Shown here: positions 15,992 to 25,518 of the stretch, piece after piece
Position numbering within the stretch: the stretch's first letter is position 1
How the letters are laid out: each line of letters starts with the position of its first letter
Source of the DNA: Ancylomarina subtilis
Lineage (GTDB): Bacteria; Bacteroidota; Bacteroidia; Bacteroidales; Marinifilaceae
Assembly (NCBI RefSeq): GCF_004217115.1
Contig: NZ_SHKN01000002.1
Coordinates: 124,001 to 188,000, forward strand
Length of the DNA stretch: 64,000 nt
Reading direction: 5' to 3'
Translations under genes and position numbers: made by a program
The notes under the pieces: model-generated
The model's input: only the letters and a program-made list of their open reading frames with translations
What the model was told of the DNA's origin: nothing
Databases searched by the model: none

Positions 15992-17035
15992 TTAGAAATC
16001 TTTATTCTGTTGTTTAACCAATTCCTTAGTTGATAAGAGGCCGCAGGCAGCAAAGATATCCAGCCCTCTTGAACGACGGATGGTTGTGGTGATACCTTTC
16101 TTATTAAGCAAGTCTTTGAATTCTTCAACTGTTGATTCATCAGAGCCAAGAAGTGGAGAATTTGGAATTGGATGGAATCGAATGAGGTTTATTCGACATT
16201 TAATTCCATCGAGAATTTTACACAATTCTTTTACATGAGCAGGAGTGTCATTAATTCCCTTAAACATGATATACTCAAAAGAAACTCTTCGTTGACGGCC
16301 GAAATCAAACTCACGAATCATCTTTAAAACATCCTTTACCGGGTATACATTTTGAACGGGCATTAGTTTTTTTCTCTCATCGTCGAAAGGCGTATGCAGA
16401 CTGACAGCCAAATGGCATTCACTTTCGTTCAAAAAGGTTTTCATCCCAGGAATAATACCAATGGTTGAAACGGTAATTCGACGTGGACTCATAGCCATAC
16501 CATAGTCCGCAGTAAGAATTTCGAGTGATTTCATAACCTCGGGTACATTGTCCAGAGGTTCGCCCATTCCCATATAAACAATATTAGTCAGCTGATGTCT
16601 TTCGGGTAAACTACGAACCTGATTGATGATATCACCCGCTTTGAGTTGTCCCTGAAAGCCTTGTTTGCCTGTCATGCAGAATAGACAACCCATTTTACAT
16701 CCTACTTGTGATGAGACACAAAGTGTGGCTCTGTCATCGTCAGGAATATAAGCTGTTTCGATAAACTGACCTTCGTGATTGGTAGGGTAGAGGTATTTTT
16801 TAGTCCCATCCACCGAACATTGTTCTTTGATAGTGGCTGTTAAACCGATATCGAAATTTTCTTTTAGGAGTGTTCTGGCTTTCAGTGATAAGTTCAGCAT
16901 TTCGTCAATGCTTGTAATATCCTTTTTATAAAGCCAATCGGCAATTTGTTTTGCTGTAAACTTTGGAAGTTTTAAATCTAAAACAACTTGAGTGAGTTCT
17001 TCCAATGTTTTTCCCAATAGTATTTCTTTAGCCAT
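15992..17035 (-). CDS. rlmN: 23S rRNA/tRNA adenine-C2 methyltransferase RlmN
   Basis: Radical-SAM methyltransferase that makes m2A at 23S rRNA A2503 and at tRNA position 37. The 347-aa length is normal. The [4Fe-4S]/SAM motif is CKMGCLFCMTGKQGF (CxxxCxxC). The N-terminal substrate-binding region includes ADWLYKKDITSIDEM, and ASLHTPFDDER-type SAM-binding residues are seen as AVSLHTPFDDERKKLMP. The C-terminal catalytic Cys lies in RGLDIFAACGLL, pairing with the upstream Cys in TLCVSSQVGC. It is a single gene facing the LacI-family gene, from which it is insulated by a strong terminator. The ATG start is clear. Confidence 0.96.
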   Translation of the reverse strand: MAKEILLGKTLEELTQVVLDLKLPKFTAKQIADWLYKKDITSIDEMLNLSLKARTLLKENFDIGLTATIKEQCSVDGTKKYLYPTNHEGQFIETAYIPDDDRATLCVSSQVGCKMGCLFCMTGKQGFQGQLKAGDIINQVRSLPERHQLTNIVYMGMGEPLDNVPEVMKSLEILTADYGMAMSPRRITVSTIGIIPGMKTFLNESECHLAVSLHTPFDDERKKLMPVQNVYPVKDVLKMIREFDFGRQRRVSFEYIMFKGINDTPAHVKELCKILDGIKCRINLIRFHPIPNSPLLGSDESTVEEFKDLLNKKGITTTIRRSRGLDIFAACGLLSTKELVKQQNKDF

Positions 17036-17112
17036 CTGCTTATAATGATTTTTTGTTGATTTCTGATAGACATCAACGCATGTGTTCTGTTTTTGGATAA
17101 TTAAAACCGGGG

Positions 17113-17784
17113 CTAAAAATATATTTCAGCAACAATTTTATTATAAGCGACTCCTTTGTCGATAAGTAAATCTCTTACTTCAACAACCATTTCAGGACTA
17201 CCGCATAAAAAATACCTGCAATCCTCAGGAAAAGTCTCTATATCCTGCAAATATCGGGTTAATCTTCCATTATACAAACCCTCAGCACTTTCTTGAGAGC
17301 AACAACGAATATAGTTGCCTTTCAGAACCGGGCGGAATTCTTTCTCAAAAAAGAATGAATGGGTAAAACGGCCTCCATGAATTAATGTTTTATTGGTTTT
17401 TAGTCCCGAACGAAACATAGATGCAAATGGGGCGATTCCAGTACCCGATGCAATCCACCATGCAGGGCTTTCATCATCAATAAAATCACCTTCAGGTTTT
17501 GTCATATAGATAGTTGAACCAAATTTATGTTCGCTGAGTCTAGGCGTTAGCCATCCATCGTCTTTTACATTGTATAGGATTTGTATAACGTCGTCCTTCG
17601 TACTACTGGCGATGGTATAGAGTCGAGGAGCAACATTCTTGTCGGTGGTGATACCAATATATTGTCCTGATTTAAAATTAATATTTCGTTTGATCTTAAG
17701 CACAAAAACTCCAGGTGCAATCTCGGTATTTGAAACGACCGAACTTTCCGTTAAACTTTGTGTTGATTTAATATCAGTTTGCAT
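17113..17784 (-). CDS. Ferredoxin--NADP+ reductase-like flavoprotein
   Basis: Cytosolic FAD-dependent oxidoreductase of the FNR superfamily, about 223 aa. The FAD domain includes the isoalloxazine-binding motif RLYTIASS (RxYS/T type). The NAD(P) domain begins at GTGIAPFASMFRSGL and ends with FLCGSPEMVVEVRDLL. The C-terminus is KIVAEIYF, the aromatic end typical of bacterial FNRs. No iron-sulphur domain is fused. It could move electrons between reduced ferredoxin and NAD(P)H, which would complement the [FeFe] hydrogenase of this window. I chose the ATG at 17784; a TTG at 17832 would add 16 residues of low quality. The precise electron partner is unknown. Confidence 0.85.
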   Translation of the reverse strand: MQTDIKSTQSLTESSVVSNTEIAPGVFVLKIKRNINFKSGQYIGITTDKNVAPRLYTIASSTKDDVIQILYNVKDDGWLTPRLSEHKFGSTIYMTKPEGDFIDDESPAWWIASGTGIAPFASMFRSGLKTNKTLIHGGRFTHSFFFEKEFRPVLKGNYIRCCSQESAEGLYNGRLTRYLQDIETFPEDCRYFLCGSPEMVVEVRDLLIDKGVAYNKIVAEIYF

Positions 17785-18047
17785 TTGTTTATTTGATTTC
17801 AGAATTGGAAATGTCTTATTTATTTCTGACAAAGATAATACAATTTAGAAAATGTCTAAATAACTTTTGCGATTTATTCAAGAATAGGCTGGCTATGAGA
17901 CATTAGATGAAAGGAGAAGCGCTTTTAATAAATTTAATTGGATAGGCCTGTAACTATATGTTTAGTATTCGCGTCATATATAGGTGATAGGTATTTTTTA
18001 ATACTTCATTGAATTATCCAGTCTAATATTAATTTAAAATAGGAGTT

Positions 18048-19031
18048 ATGCAGATTAGAAAATTGAATTTTAAATACATCATTGTTCTTGCAGGGCTTTT
18101 TGTTCTGCCATTTTGTAGTGTTGCTCAAACAATATATGCTAAAGCTGATGCTAAATATGATGGGATTAAACGAATTGAAATTGAAGGCCGTTTTACTGAT
18201 GTTAATATCATTGGTGGCGATAGAGATGATGTTCAGTTTAAAGGTTTAATTCAAGGTAAGATATGGGGAAGTAAGGATTTTGAAATTAAGCATCGGCAGG
18301 ATGGTTCAACCTTAAAAGTTTGGGTTGAGATGCCTCGATCAATTAGCGGTCGTTTCGAAGCCTACCTGAATTTTAAGGTACCTTATTCAATGGATATAGA
18401 GATTATTAATTCTTCGGGGGATATGTATATTGAAGATATTATATCGGATAATATGAAACTAAAGGCGAGCTCGGGAGATATCGAACTTAAAAACATTGAA
18501 ACCAATCTGACGACAACGACAAGTTCCGGTGATTTGAAAATTGAATACTTAAAGGGGAGTATCTCTGCTGTATCAACTTCCGGAGATCAGAGTTTTTCTC
18601 ATATTCAGGCTGATATTTCTACTCGTGCCACATCAGGCGATATGTTTTTTATCGATGTAAAAGGAAATTTAATTACCAAAACGACTTCAGGGGATTTGAA
18701 GTTTGAGGACATTAATGGGGCTTTAAGTAATGTTTCAAGTTCGGGGAATTTGACTATTCGAAATGCAAAGACAGTACTTGATTTAATGGCAACTTCCGGT
18801 GATATAAGAGGTGAGGGGATAGAATTACTTGGAGACTCGAAGTTTACTTCTACCTCGGGTAATGTCACAATGGACTTTGAAAACGACATGGATGCTCTAA
18901 GTTTTGATTTAAGAGCTTCTTCCGGAGACTTACATGCAGGACAACGATCAGCCGAAAGAAAACTCTATGCAAAACATGGTGAAATTTGGGTATATGGTCA
19001 TTCGACATCAGGCGATCAGAGCTACCATTAA
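18048..19031 (+). CDS. Secreted DUF4097-type beta-repeat protein
   Basis: A 327-aa exported protein. A signal peptide covers about residues 1-27 (hydrophobic core IIVLAGLFVLPFCSVA). The mature part contains at least eleven repeats, spaced roughly 20-25 residues apart, centred on (S/T)SG(D/N): for example NSSGDMYIED, ASSGDIELKN, TTSGDLKFED, ATSGDIRGEG. This is the pattern of DUF4097 (adhesin-like) proteins, which are predicted to form a beta-solenoid. No lipobox or T9SS C-terminal domain was seen. The function is unknown. DUF4097 genes often accompany regulators or anti-sigma factors, but none is adjacent here. An AGGAG lies just before the ATG. Confidence 0.82.
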   Translation: MQIRKLNFKYIIVLAGLFVLPFCSVAQTIYAKADAKYDGIKRIEIEGRFTDVNIIGGDRDDVQFKGLIQGKIWGSKDFEIKHRQDGSTLKVWVEMPRSISGRFEAYLNFKVPYSMDIEIINSSGDMYIEDIISDNMKLKASSGDIELKNIETNLTTTTSSGDLKIEYLKGSISAVSTSGDQSFSHIQADISTRATSGDMFFIDVKGNLITKTTSGDLKFEDINGALSNVSSSGNLTIRNAKTVLDLMATSGDIRGEGIELLGDSKFTSTSGNVTMDFENDMDALSFDLRASSGDLHAGQRSAERKLYAKHGEIWVYGHSTSGDQSYH

Positions 19032-19314
19032 ATCTTTATTTGTGTTCGATTATGAACAGCTTTGTGACGTAGTCGAACACTTTCAGCTATCTGGGCTTAA
19101 AGTAAGTTTTCGCTTATGTGTTGTAATTAAGTGTTTTGTGTGTTTTGGTCTGGTTGTTGGTTGAAAAAAGCAAAACCATAGCTCATAAAGAGACTGATTT
19201 CTCTGTGACTTTGGGAGTGGTGTCCCAAATGATGGTTTTAATAGTATAATTAATTGGTTTTCTTTGAAAGTGGCTGTCAGCATTAGTTTGATAGCCACTT
19301 CTATTTATCAGCTT

Positions 19315-20190
19315 TTAAATATTAGTGTTTTTTGACTTCAACCTGGCTGTTTGAGGCGTTAGACCCGTGTAGTTTTTAAATTGTTTGTTAAAATATGAGG
19401 GGCTATTAAACCCACATTCGTAAGCAATTTGAGCTATTGTTAATTTTCCTTCTACCAACAGTTTTTTTGCATAATTGATTCTCATTTCATTTAAAAATTC
19501 AGAGAAGGTTTTGTTCGTTTTAGTCTTAATAAAGCGGCAAAAGGCCGTTTTACTTAGATTTGCAACCTTTGCTGCAGATTCCAAATCGATCGTTTCCTGA
19601 AAATGTTTGCTTACATACTCATAAACATTGTAGAGTTTCTGATTGGATGAATGTTTGAAACTTTCAACAAACGCCTCACTTGCTAAATAAATTTCTTCTT
19701 CATTCTCAGCAAGAAGATTTAATATTTGTAATAAGAGTATAATTCTATAGGCTCCTTTAGATTCGTGTAGATTATTCAGAATTGAAACTATTTGGGTTTT
19801 GGTAGTCCCCTGAATGCGAAAGCCTCTGGAACTCTTCTTAAGGAAGAGATTGATTTTATCCAATTCAGGCAGGCTCAGTAAGCTATTCCCGAATATTTCT
19901 TTTTTAAAGTGAATGACTCTGGCTTTAGCTTTGAGATTGGGATCTTTTTGGTAATATGATTCTTCATTCTTCATAACGTGAGGCACATTAGGCCCCAAAA
20001 AGATCATATCTCCATCGGTGAATTTATCAATGCAATCGCCTACTATTAGAGTGCCTTTACTCTTTTCAATATAGATGAGTTCAAATTCAGGATGGTAATG
20101 CCATGGCACAACAATATGAGGTAAAATATCAATCTTACTTCGGAATGAATAGGTTGTTTTTAAAGGAATTTCTTCTAAAAATAGCGCCAT
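19315..20190 (-). CDS. AraC-family transcriptional regulator
   Basis: A 291-aa regulator with an N-terminal cupin-like ligand domain (PWHYHPEFELIYIEKSKGTL, residues about 25-100) and a C-terminal double HTH (about 185-285). The first HTH is AAKVANLSKTAFCRFIKTKT, and the second includes IAQIAYECGFNSPSYFNKQF followed by the family-typical TPQTAR. It diverges from a FucP/GluP-type sugar transporter and a ROK kinase across 156 bases, so it very probably controls sugar uptake in response to the sugar or its phosphate. Inverted repeats with TATGGTA/TACCAT half-sites in the shared region are candidate binding sites. Confidence 0.93.
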   Translation of the reverse strand: MALFLEEIPLKTTYSFRSKIDILPHIVVPWHYHPEFELIYIEKSKGTLIVGDCIDKFTDGDMIFLGPNVPHVMKNEESYYQKDPNLKAKARVIHFKKEIFGNSLLSLPELDKINLFLKKSSRGFRIQGTTKTQIVSILNNLHESKGAYRIILLLQILNLLAENEEEIYLASEAFVESFKHSSNQKLYNVYEYVSKHFQETIDLESAAKVANLSKTAFCRFIKTKTNKTFSEFLNEMRINYAKKLLVEGKLTIAQIAYECGFNSPSYFNKQFKNYTGLTPQTARLKSKNTNI

Positions 20191-20254
20191 GATATAAAAT
20201 TGAATTTTAATAACAGATAATTATTGCTTTGTGTCAGTAATAATTGTTAGAATG

Positions 20255-20262
20255 CAAATATA
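20255..20262 (-). promoter_or_regulatory. -7 element of the AraC-family gene
   Basis: On the minus strand the sequence reads TATATTTG, an exact TAnnTTTG match, 65 bases before the AraC ATG. A good -33 element is not seen at the expected spacing. The inverted repeat at 20273-20290 covers that region instead, as expected for activator or repressor control. Confidence 0.45.
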
Positions 20263-20272
20263 GTGTTATTTA

Positions 20273-20290
20273 ATGGTAAAATAGTACCAT
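20273..20290. promoter_or_regulatory. Inverted repeat between AraC-family and MFS genes
   Basis: ATGGTA-N6-TACCAT is a perfect inverted repeat. A third half-site, GTATGGTA at 20344-20351, overlaps the transporter start and is inverted relative to TACCATAC at 20285-20292. The placement in a divergent regulator-transporter gap suggests an AraC-type binding region. Confidence 0.4.
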
Positions 20291-20346
20291 ACTTCTAGTT
20301 GTAAATATTGAAGCTTTGTTGCAAGTAAAATCTAAAACGAGACAGT

Positions 20347-21579
20347 ATGGTATCTATAAGTGCAGCGATCAAAGGATCGGGAAGCGAAAGGGGTGAAAAG
20401 ACAATGAATATGAGGGGTGCATTGGCTTTGTTGACGAGCCTGTTTTTTATGTGGGGATTTTTAACCTGTATGAATGACATCTTAATTCCACATCTGAAGG
20501 GCTTGTTCGATTTGAATTTTACTCAGGCCATGTTGGTTCAATTCACTTTTTTTGGGGCTTATTTTTTAATGTCATTACCGGCTGGTCGAATTATTGGTAA
20601 AATCGGTTACAAGTACGGAATCGTTTTAGGGCTTTCTGTTGCGGCTTTGGGAGCTGTGTTATTTTATCCTGCTGCCTCATTCTTATCTTATGGCTTTTTT
20701 CTGTTTGCTTTTTTTGTTTTGGCTTCCGGAATTGTGATTCTGCAAGTGGCAGCTAATCCTTTCGTTGCTGAACTGGGCAGCCCGGAAACTGCATCAAGTC
20801 GCCTGAATTTGACTCAGGGTTTTAATAGTTTGGGAACAACTGTTGCTCCTATGTTTGGAGCTTATTTGATATTAAATAATAATAGTGATGATTTGGTCAA
20901 CCGTGCTTCTGCTGTTCAAATGCCCTATATAGGTTTGGCTGTGGCATTGGGACTGATTGCATTGGTTTTTGCTTTTGTGAAATTGCCAAAAATTATTGCT
21001 GCTGAAGAGCAGAGAGCAGAAGGATCTGCTTGGAGTCATAAGCATTTGGTTTTAGGAGCACTGGCCATATTTATGTATGTGGGAGCTGAGGTTTCTATTG
21101 GAAGTGCTTTGGTGAGCTATTTGGGGCATGATGCTTTAAATTTGTTTGGTGAAGCTCAAGCTGCGAGTTATGTCTCCATTTTTTGGGGTGGCGCTATGAT
21201 CGGACGGTTTATTGGATCCGCTATTATGCATAAAATATCATCCAACAGGTTATTGGCTTTTAATGCAATTGTGGTCGTTTGCTTAGTCGTTATCAGTATG
21301 CTAACAAAAGGTCAAGTTGCTTTATGGAGTATTGTTTTAGTTGGATTGTTTAATTCTATCATGTTTCCTACTATCTTTACGCTTGCAATTGATGGATTGG
21401 GGCAGCATACAAGTCAGGGGTCCGGAATTCTTTGTTTAGCCATTGTTGGTGGTGCTATTGTCCCATTGTTAATGGGTGTTTTGGCTGATAACATTGGCCT
21501 GCAAAATTCATTTATTATTACAGTTCTTTGTTACGCATATATCTTCTATTATGCTGTAAAGGGATTTAAACATGATTAA
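20347..21579 (+). CDS. FucP/GluP-type sugar MFS transporter
   Basis: A 410-aa inner-membrane proton symporter of the fucose/glucose/galactose (FucP, GluP) branch of the major facilitator superfamily, with twelve predicted helices. Family landmarks are [19 protein letters not shown] in helix 1, [32 protein letters not shown] (a stretch containing the branch signature ANPF, 20747-20848), and [20 protein letters not shown] late in the protein. The likely substrate is glucose, galactose or a related hexose. An internal start at 20404 is also possible. It overlaps the ROK kinase gene by 8 bases (ATGATTAA), giving translational coupling. It is divergent from the AraC-family gene, so it is probably sugar-induced. 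Confidence 0.92.
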   Translation: MVSISAAIKGSGSERGEKTMNMRGALALLTSLFFMWGFLTCMNDILIPHLKGLFDLNFTQAMLVQFTFFGAYFLMSLPAGRIIGKIGYKYGIVLGLSVAALGAVLFYPAASFLSYGFFLFAFFVLASGIVILQVAANPFVAELGSPETASSRLNLTQGFNSLGTTVAPMFGAYLILNNNSDDLVNRASAVQMPYIGLAVALGLIALVFAFVKLPKIIAAEEQRAEGSAWSHKHLVLGALAIFMYVGAEVSIGSALVSYLGHDALNLFGEAQAASYVSIFWGGAMIGRFIGSAIMHKISSNRLLAFNAIVVVCLVVISMLTKGQVALWSIVLVGLFNSIMFPTIFTLAIDGLGQHTSQGSGILCLAIVGGAIVPLLMGVLADNIGLQNSFIITVLCYAYIFYYAVKGFKHD

Positions 21580-22540
21580 GAATATTCGAATGAAAGAAGT
21601 CGCATTAGGAATTGATATCGGAGGGACCAATACGGTTTTTGGTTTTATTGACAAGGAAGGAATTTGTATTGCTGAAGGTACACTTCCTACACAAAAACAT
21701 GCCGATGTAAATGATTATATAGATGAATTATTCGGTTTGATTCATTCAGTGAAGCATGATTTGCCTTATGAAATTGAGATAAAAGGAATCGGAATAGGAG
21801 CGCCAAATGCGAGTTATTATACCGGAACAATTGAAGATGCTGCCAATTTACGTTGGAAAGGGAGTATTCCATTAGTTGATCTTATAAAACAACGTTTGGA
21901 TGTTCCAGTTTATATTACCAATGATGCCAATGCTGCCGCAATGGGTGAAAAAGTATTTGGTTCTGCTCGGGATATGAATCATTTTATGGTGATTACCTTA
22001 GGAACCGGATTGGGGAGTGGAATTTTCGCTAATGGGGATGTCCTTCATGGTCATGATGGTTTTGCAGGTGAAGTTGGACACATGATTGTGCGTAAAAGTG
22101 GTCGAGAGTGTGGCTGCGGTAGAAAAGGTTGTCTAGAGACTTACGTTTCAGCCACCGGGGTGAAAAGATCAGTTTATAAACTGTTGGCTAGACATAATGG
22201 TGACAGTGAGTTGAGGGATGTTCCTTTCAACCAGCTTACAGCGAAAATGGTGGCAGAAGCAGCAAATAGAGGCGATTCTGTAGCGAAGGAAACGTTCACT
22301 TATACAGCGACTATTTTGGGTGAGGTATTGGCAAATGTGGTTGCCGTTACGAGCCCGGAAGCTATTTTTCTATTTGGTGGATTGACAAAAGCAGGTGATA
22401 TTCTATTTGAACCCGTTCGAGAAACTTTAGAGAAAAATTTGTTGTCAATTTATAAAAATAAGATACGAGTTCTTCCTTCCGGATTGAGTGATAATGCAGC
22501 TGTTTTAGGCTGTGCGGCTTTGGTTTGGAATAAGATGTAG
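21572..22540 (+). CDS. ROK-family sugar kinase (glucokinase-like)
   Basis: Cytosolic ATP-dependent sugar kinase of 322 aa. The N-terminal phosphate-binding motif is [15 protein letters not shown], with [11 protein letters not shown] further on. The ROK zinc motif reads [18 protein letters not shown], preceded by the catalytic-site GHD/GEVGH region ([14 protein letters not shown]). It follows the FucP/GluP-type transporter with an 8-base overlap, so the incoming free hexose would be phosphorylated at once; glucose is the most likely substrate, N-acetylmannosamine or fructose less so. A second in-frame ATG at 21590 would place the IGGTN motif nearer the N-terminus and may be the real start. Confidence 0.92.
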   Translation: MIKNIRMKEVALGIDIGGTNTVFGFIDKEGICIAEGTLPTQKHADVNDYIDELFGLIHSVKHDLPYEIEIKGIGIGAPNASYYTGTIEDAANLRWKGSIPLVDLIKQRLDVPVYITNDANAAAMGEKVFGSARDMNHFMVITLGTGLGSGIFANGDVLHGHDGFAGEVGHMIVRKSGRECGCGRKGCLETYVSATGVKRSVYKLLARHNGDSELRDVPFNQLTAKMVAEAANRGDSVAKETFTYTATILGEVLANVVAVTSPEAIFLFGGLTKAGDILFEPVRETLEKNLLSIYKNKIRVLPSGLSDNAAVLGCAALVWNKM

Positions 22541-22637
22541 AGTGAGTATCAGCAAAGTTGATATTATTTTTACCTGATATATGAAATGCTTCAAGTTAAT
22601 GGTTTCAAAAGGACCAATTAGTTTGGAGCATTTCCAT

Positions 22638-23702
22638 TTAAAAATTTTTCTTAATCCACTTAGGTAACAAGTACATACCAATAAACAGATAGGGGTAATA
22701 GGATATCAATCGCCAGATTAAAGCTAGAGTAATGGTCAGGCCTGCTTCAGGAATAAAATCGCCTAAATATTGAGTAAATACCCATTCTGAAAAGCCACTG
22801 CCACCAGGGGTTGGGCTGATTAACATCATAATCCACATTAAAAGCTGACGGGCAAAGATCATGAGGTGATCAAGCGTACTGTAATCGCAGCACCAAAAGG
22901 CAAGCAATATCGAATTCACCACCCAATACCGGGCAGTCCACGAACAAAAGGTTGCAAAAAATGCCTTAAGCCAGAAGATGTAATTTTTGTTTTTTAGATC
23001 TTTTGAACTTTCAATAATATCGGTTCCTGCCTGATTGGCTCCCTGTTTCCATTTTCTGAGGATGGGTAATTTAAATATCCAAAGCAATAACCATTTTAAG
23101 CCTCTTGGATTTTTGAACAGGCCATAACTTAACACAACTAAATAGGCAAGTTTTAAAAGGTAAGCTCCTAAAATTAAAAGTAAAAGAGATGAAGCTAAAG
23201 GTGATGTATCTGTTATATCAAGCAGGAAGAGTTGTTGCCAATCGAGCATGAGCAGTATCAAAGGCAGCATGATAATGAAATAAAGTTCGTCCAGAAAGGA
23301 TGTGGCCATTACGACCGCAGAACTTTTACCTAAGTTTAAGCCTTCTTTATTTAAATATAAAATAGCAAATGAAGTGCCTCCAATTGCTGATGGTGTTAGT
23401 GCTGACGTAAATTCCCAAAGCATAATAATTCGGAAGGTTTTTAGCCATGAAAATTCATTTTCAGTCAATATTCTTAATCTGGCCATATAGCCAAAATCCC
23501 GAAGGGCCATCATCAAAAAAGCAATGAATAAACCGAGAAGGGTAAGCCATGAAAATTCAACCAAATCAAACGTTCCTGGTTTGAAATCCTTTGCAAGCAA
23601 ATAAATGATTACAGCAAAACCTATCAGAATAGGCCAAATCACACGTTGTGGGCGTATGGCTTTGAGAAGTTTCGTTGGATTTGTCGAATTATTTTGCTCC
23701 AT
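22638..23702 (-). CDS. Lysylphosphatidylglycerol synthase-type (YbhN/UPF0104) membrane protein
   Basis: A 354-aa protein with about eight predicted membrane segments, matching the flippase-like transmembrane domain found in MprF and in the YbhN/UPF0104 family. Landmarks are WEFTSALTPSAIGGTSFAIL and the C-terminal SPTPGGSGFSEWVF, both typical of the family (GG-S and TPGG-G-E motifs). The catalytic aminoacyl-transferase domain of MprF is absent, so it cannot make lysyl-PG by itself; lipid translocation or membrane homeostasis is likely. It is the last gene of a run on the minus strand, after purA, but a terminator separates the two. Confidence 0.85.
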   Translation of the reverse strand: MEQNNSTNPTKLLKAIRPQRVIWPILIGFAVIIYLLAKDFKPGTFDLVEFSWLTLLGLFIAFLMMALRDFGYMARLRILTENEFSWLKTFRIIMLWEFTSALTPSAIGGTSFAILYLNKEGLNLGKSSAVVMATSFLDELYFIIMLPLILLMLDWQQLFLLDITDTSPLASSLLLLILGAYLLKLAYLVVLSYGLFKNPRGLKWLLLWIFKLPILRKWKQGANQAGTDIIESSKDLKNKNYIFWLKAFFATFCSWTARYWVVNSILLAFWCCDYSTLDHLMIFARQLLMWIMMLISPTPGGSGFSEWVFTQYLGDFIPEAGLTITLALIWRLISYYPYLFIGMYLLPKWIKKNF

Positions 23703-23854
23703 TAGACTCGTTCATTCAGCAATTGAAAAATTAGATATTCAAACTTAATCAATATAAATAAAATGTCTAAGTGACTTTGCCTTAAATATTATGTTTTTGT
23801 GATGAAAAGATTCCGGATGACAGAATCAGTCATTATTAAATTGTTATAAAAAAA

Positions 23855-23888
23855 ATCCTCTACAACTTCAATTCAAAGTTGTAGAGGA
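23855..23888 (-). terminator. Terminator after purA
   Basis: Stem TCCTCTACAACTT pairs perfectly over 13 bases with AAGTTGTAGAGGA around a 7-base loop. On the minus strand it is followed by seven or more T residues. It lies 66 bases after the purA stop. Confidence 0.92.
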
Positions 23889-23954
23889 CTTACTATAATT
23901 TGAGACAAAATTTAATTCGTGATTCTAATCAGAAATCAATCGAATAAACAAGTC

Positions 23955-25220
23955 TTATTTTCTTTCGATTGTTTGTGAACGGTTAGGTCCAACAGAAACA
24001 ACTGTGATAGGTACACCGGTTGCTTTTTCAATAAAATCGACGTAGGCTTTAAAGCTTTCAGGAAATTCACTTTCGCTTGACATAGATGTCATATCGGTTT
24101 TCCAACCTTTAAATTCTGTGTAAACAGGCTCAATTGCGTCAGTCATTTCATAGGGTACATAGTCGATTTCTTTTCCATCAAGTTTGTAACCAGTACAAAT
24201 TTTAATCGTATCAAAACCATCCAGTACATCAGATTTCATCATGGTTAATTGCGTCACGCCATTAATCATGATCGAATAATTAAGCGAAACAAGATCCAAC
24301 CATCCACAGCGTCTTTCGCGACCTGTAGTAGAACCGAATTCATTTCCCTTGTCTCTCAATTCTGATCCGTCAGCATCGAAAAGCTCTGTTGGGAAAGGTC
24401 CCATACCAACACGGGTACAGTAAGCTTTAAAGATTCCGATAACTTCACCAATTCTGTTTGGAGCAATACCTAAACCTGTACAAGCACCCGCACAAACAGT
24501 ATTGGATGAGGTAACAAATGGGTATGATCCAAAATCAATATCAAGAAGAGTTCCCTGAGCACCTTCTGCTAGAATCGATTTGCCATTTTTAAGGCTATCG
24601 TTTAAGAATTGTTCGCTATCGATTAGTTGGAATTCCTGAAGGAGTTTGATACCTTCAAACCATTCTGCTTCGTATTCTGACAAATCGTATTCAAAAGAGT
24701 AGAATTTGTCTAACATGTCGCCATGCTTTTGAACCAAAGCCTTATATTTTTCGTCGAAATTTGAAAGAATATCACCTACTCTTAAACCATTACGACCTGT
24801 TTTATCCATATAAGTTGGACCAATCCCTTTTAAGGTCGATCCAATTTTTGATTTTCCTTTTGCAGCTTCCGATGCAGCATCCAAAATACGATGTGAAGGT
24901 AAAATTAAGTGAGCCTTTTTCGAGATGAAAAGGTTTTTACTTAAATCAATTCCAATGGCTTTAATACCTTCAATTTCTTTTTTGAAAATAACAGGATCAA
25001 TTACAACACCATTACCAATCACATTTAGTTTATCGTCACGGAAAATTCCAGATGGAATCGTATGTAAAACGTGTTTGATTTGATTAAACTCAAGAGTGTG
25101 ACCAGCGTTGGGTCCTCCTTGGAATCGAGTTATAATATCGTACTTTGGAGTCAGTACATCTACAATTTTTCCTTTTCCTTCATCTCCCCATTGGAGGCCT
25201 AAAAGTACGTCAACTTTCAT
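23955..25220 (-). CDS. purA: Adenylosuccinate synthetase
   Basis: Cytosolic GTP-dependent enzyme that joins IMP and aspartate to adenylosuccinate, the first committed step to AMP. The 421-aa length is usual. Motifs: the GTP-binding loop LLGLQWGDEGKGKIVD at the N-terminus, GGPNAGHT, GSTLKGIGPTY, the catalytic-region EGAQGTLLDIDFGSYPFVTSSN and the C-terminal SVGPNRSQTI. The ATG at 25220 places the start of the protein directly before the loop; an upstream start would add 13 residues unlike the family. It follows a Fur-family gene and the RelA/SpoT gene on the same strand, an order that is common in Bacteroidota. (p)ppGpp from that neighbour is known to inhibit PurA in some bacteria. Confidence 0.97.
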   Translation of the reverse strand: MKVDVLLGLQWGDEGKGKIVDVLTPKYDIITRFQGGPNAGHTLEFNQIKHVLHTIPSGIFRDDKLNVIGNGVVIDPVIFKKEIEGIKAIGIDLSKNLFISKKAHLILPSHRILDAASEAAKGKSKIGSTLKGIGPTYMDKTGRNGLRVGDILSNFDEKYKALVQKHGDMLDKFYSFEYDLSEYEAEWFEGIKLLQEFQLIDSEQFLNDSLKNGKSILAEGAQGTLLDIDFGSYPFVTSSNTVCAGACTGLGIAPNRIGEVIGIFKAYCTRVGMGPFPTELFDADGSELRDKGNEFGSTTGRERRCGWLDLVSLNYSIMINGVTQLTMMKSDVLDGFDTIKICTGYKLDGKEIDYVPYEMTDAIEPVYTEFKGWKTDMTSMSSESEFPESFKAYVDFIEKATGVPITVVSVGPNRSQTIERK

Positions 25221-25408
25221 AGGGTAATAATTTGATCTGATTTGTTGGATGGAACTCAAAAATTAGACTTTTAAAGTCATAATTCATATCATTCATCGAC
25301 AAATAGTTTGAATAAAACGGTTGATTACAACCCAGCTGATACATGCCGATTTTTGGAAAGTATTAGCTGAGAATTTTTGTTTGATGCTAACAGCTAATTG
25401 TTAACGGT

Positions 25409-25416
25409 CAAAGGTA
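25409..25416 (-). promoter_or_regulatory. Possible -7 element upstream of purA
   Basis: The minus strand reads TACCTTTG, an exact TAnnTTTG match, giving a leader of about 180 bases before the purA ATG. A matching -33 TTG was not seen, so this is tentative. The rest of 25221-25518 holds the Fur-gene terminator and nothing else recognised. Confidence 0.4.
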
Positions 25417-25471
25417 ATAAATATTTTAGATTAGACCGTGTGTTGTTGAAAAATCACCTTGGAGAATAAAA

Positions 25472-25497
25472 AAAGCCCTTATAAATAAGGGCTTTAA
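25472..25497 (-). terminator. Terminator after the Fur-family gene
   Basis: Stem AAAGCCCTTA pairs with TAAGGGCTTT around a short loop. On the minus strand it is followed by a T-run. It lies about 22 bases after the Fur-family stop. Confidence 0.88.
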
Positions 25498-25518
25498 AAT
25501 ATATCGTTTGTTGATATC

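Noticed and set aside
22541-22637. Terminator between the ROK kinase and the flippase-like gene
   Set aside because: GAAATGCTTC and GGAGCATTTC pair imperfectly over a loop of more than 30 bases, too weak to call.
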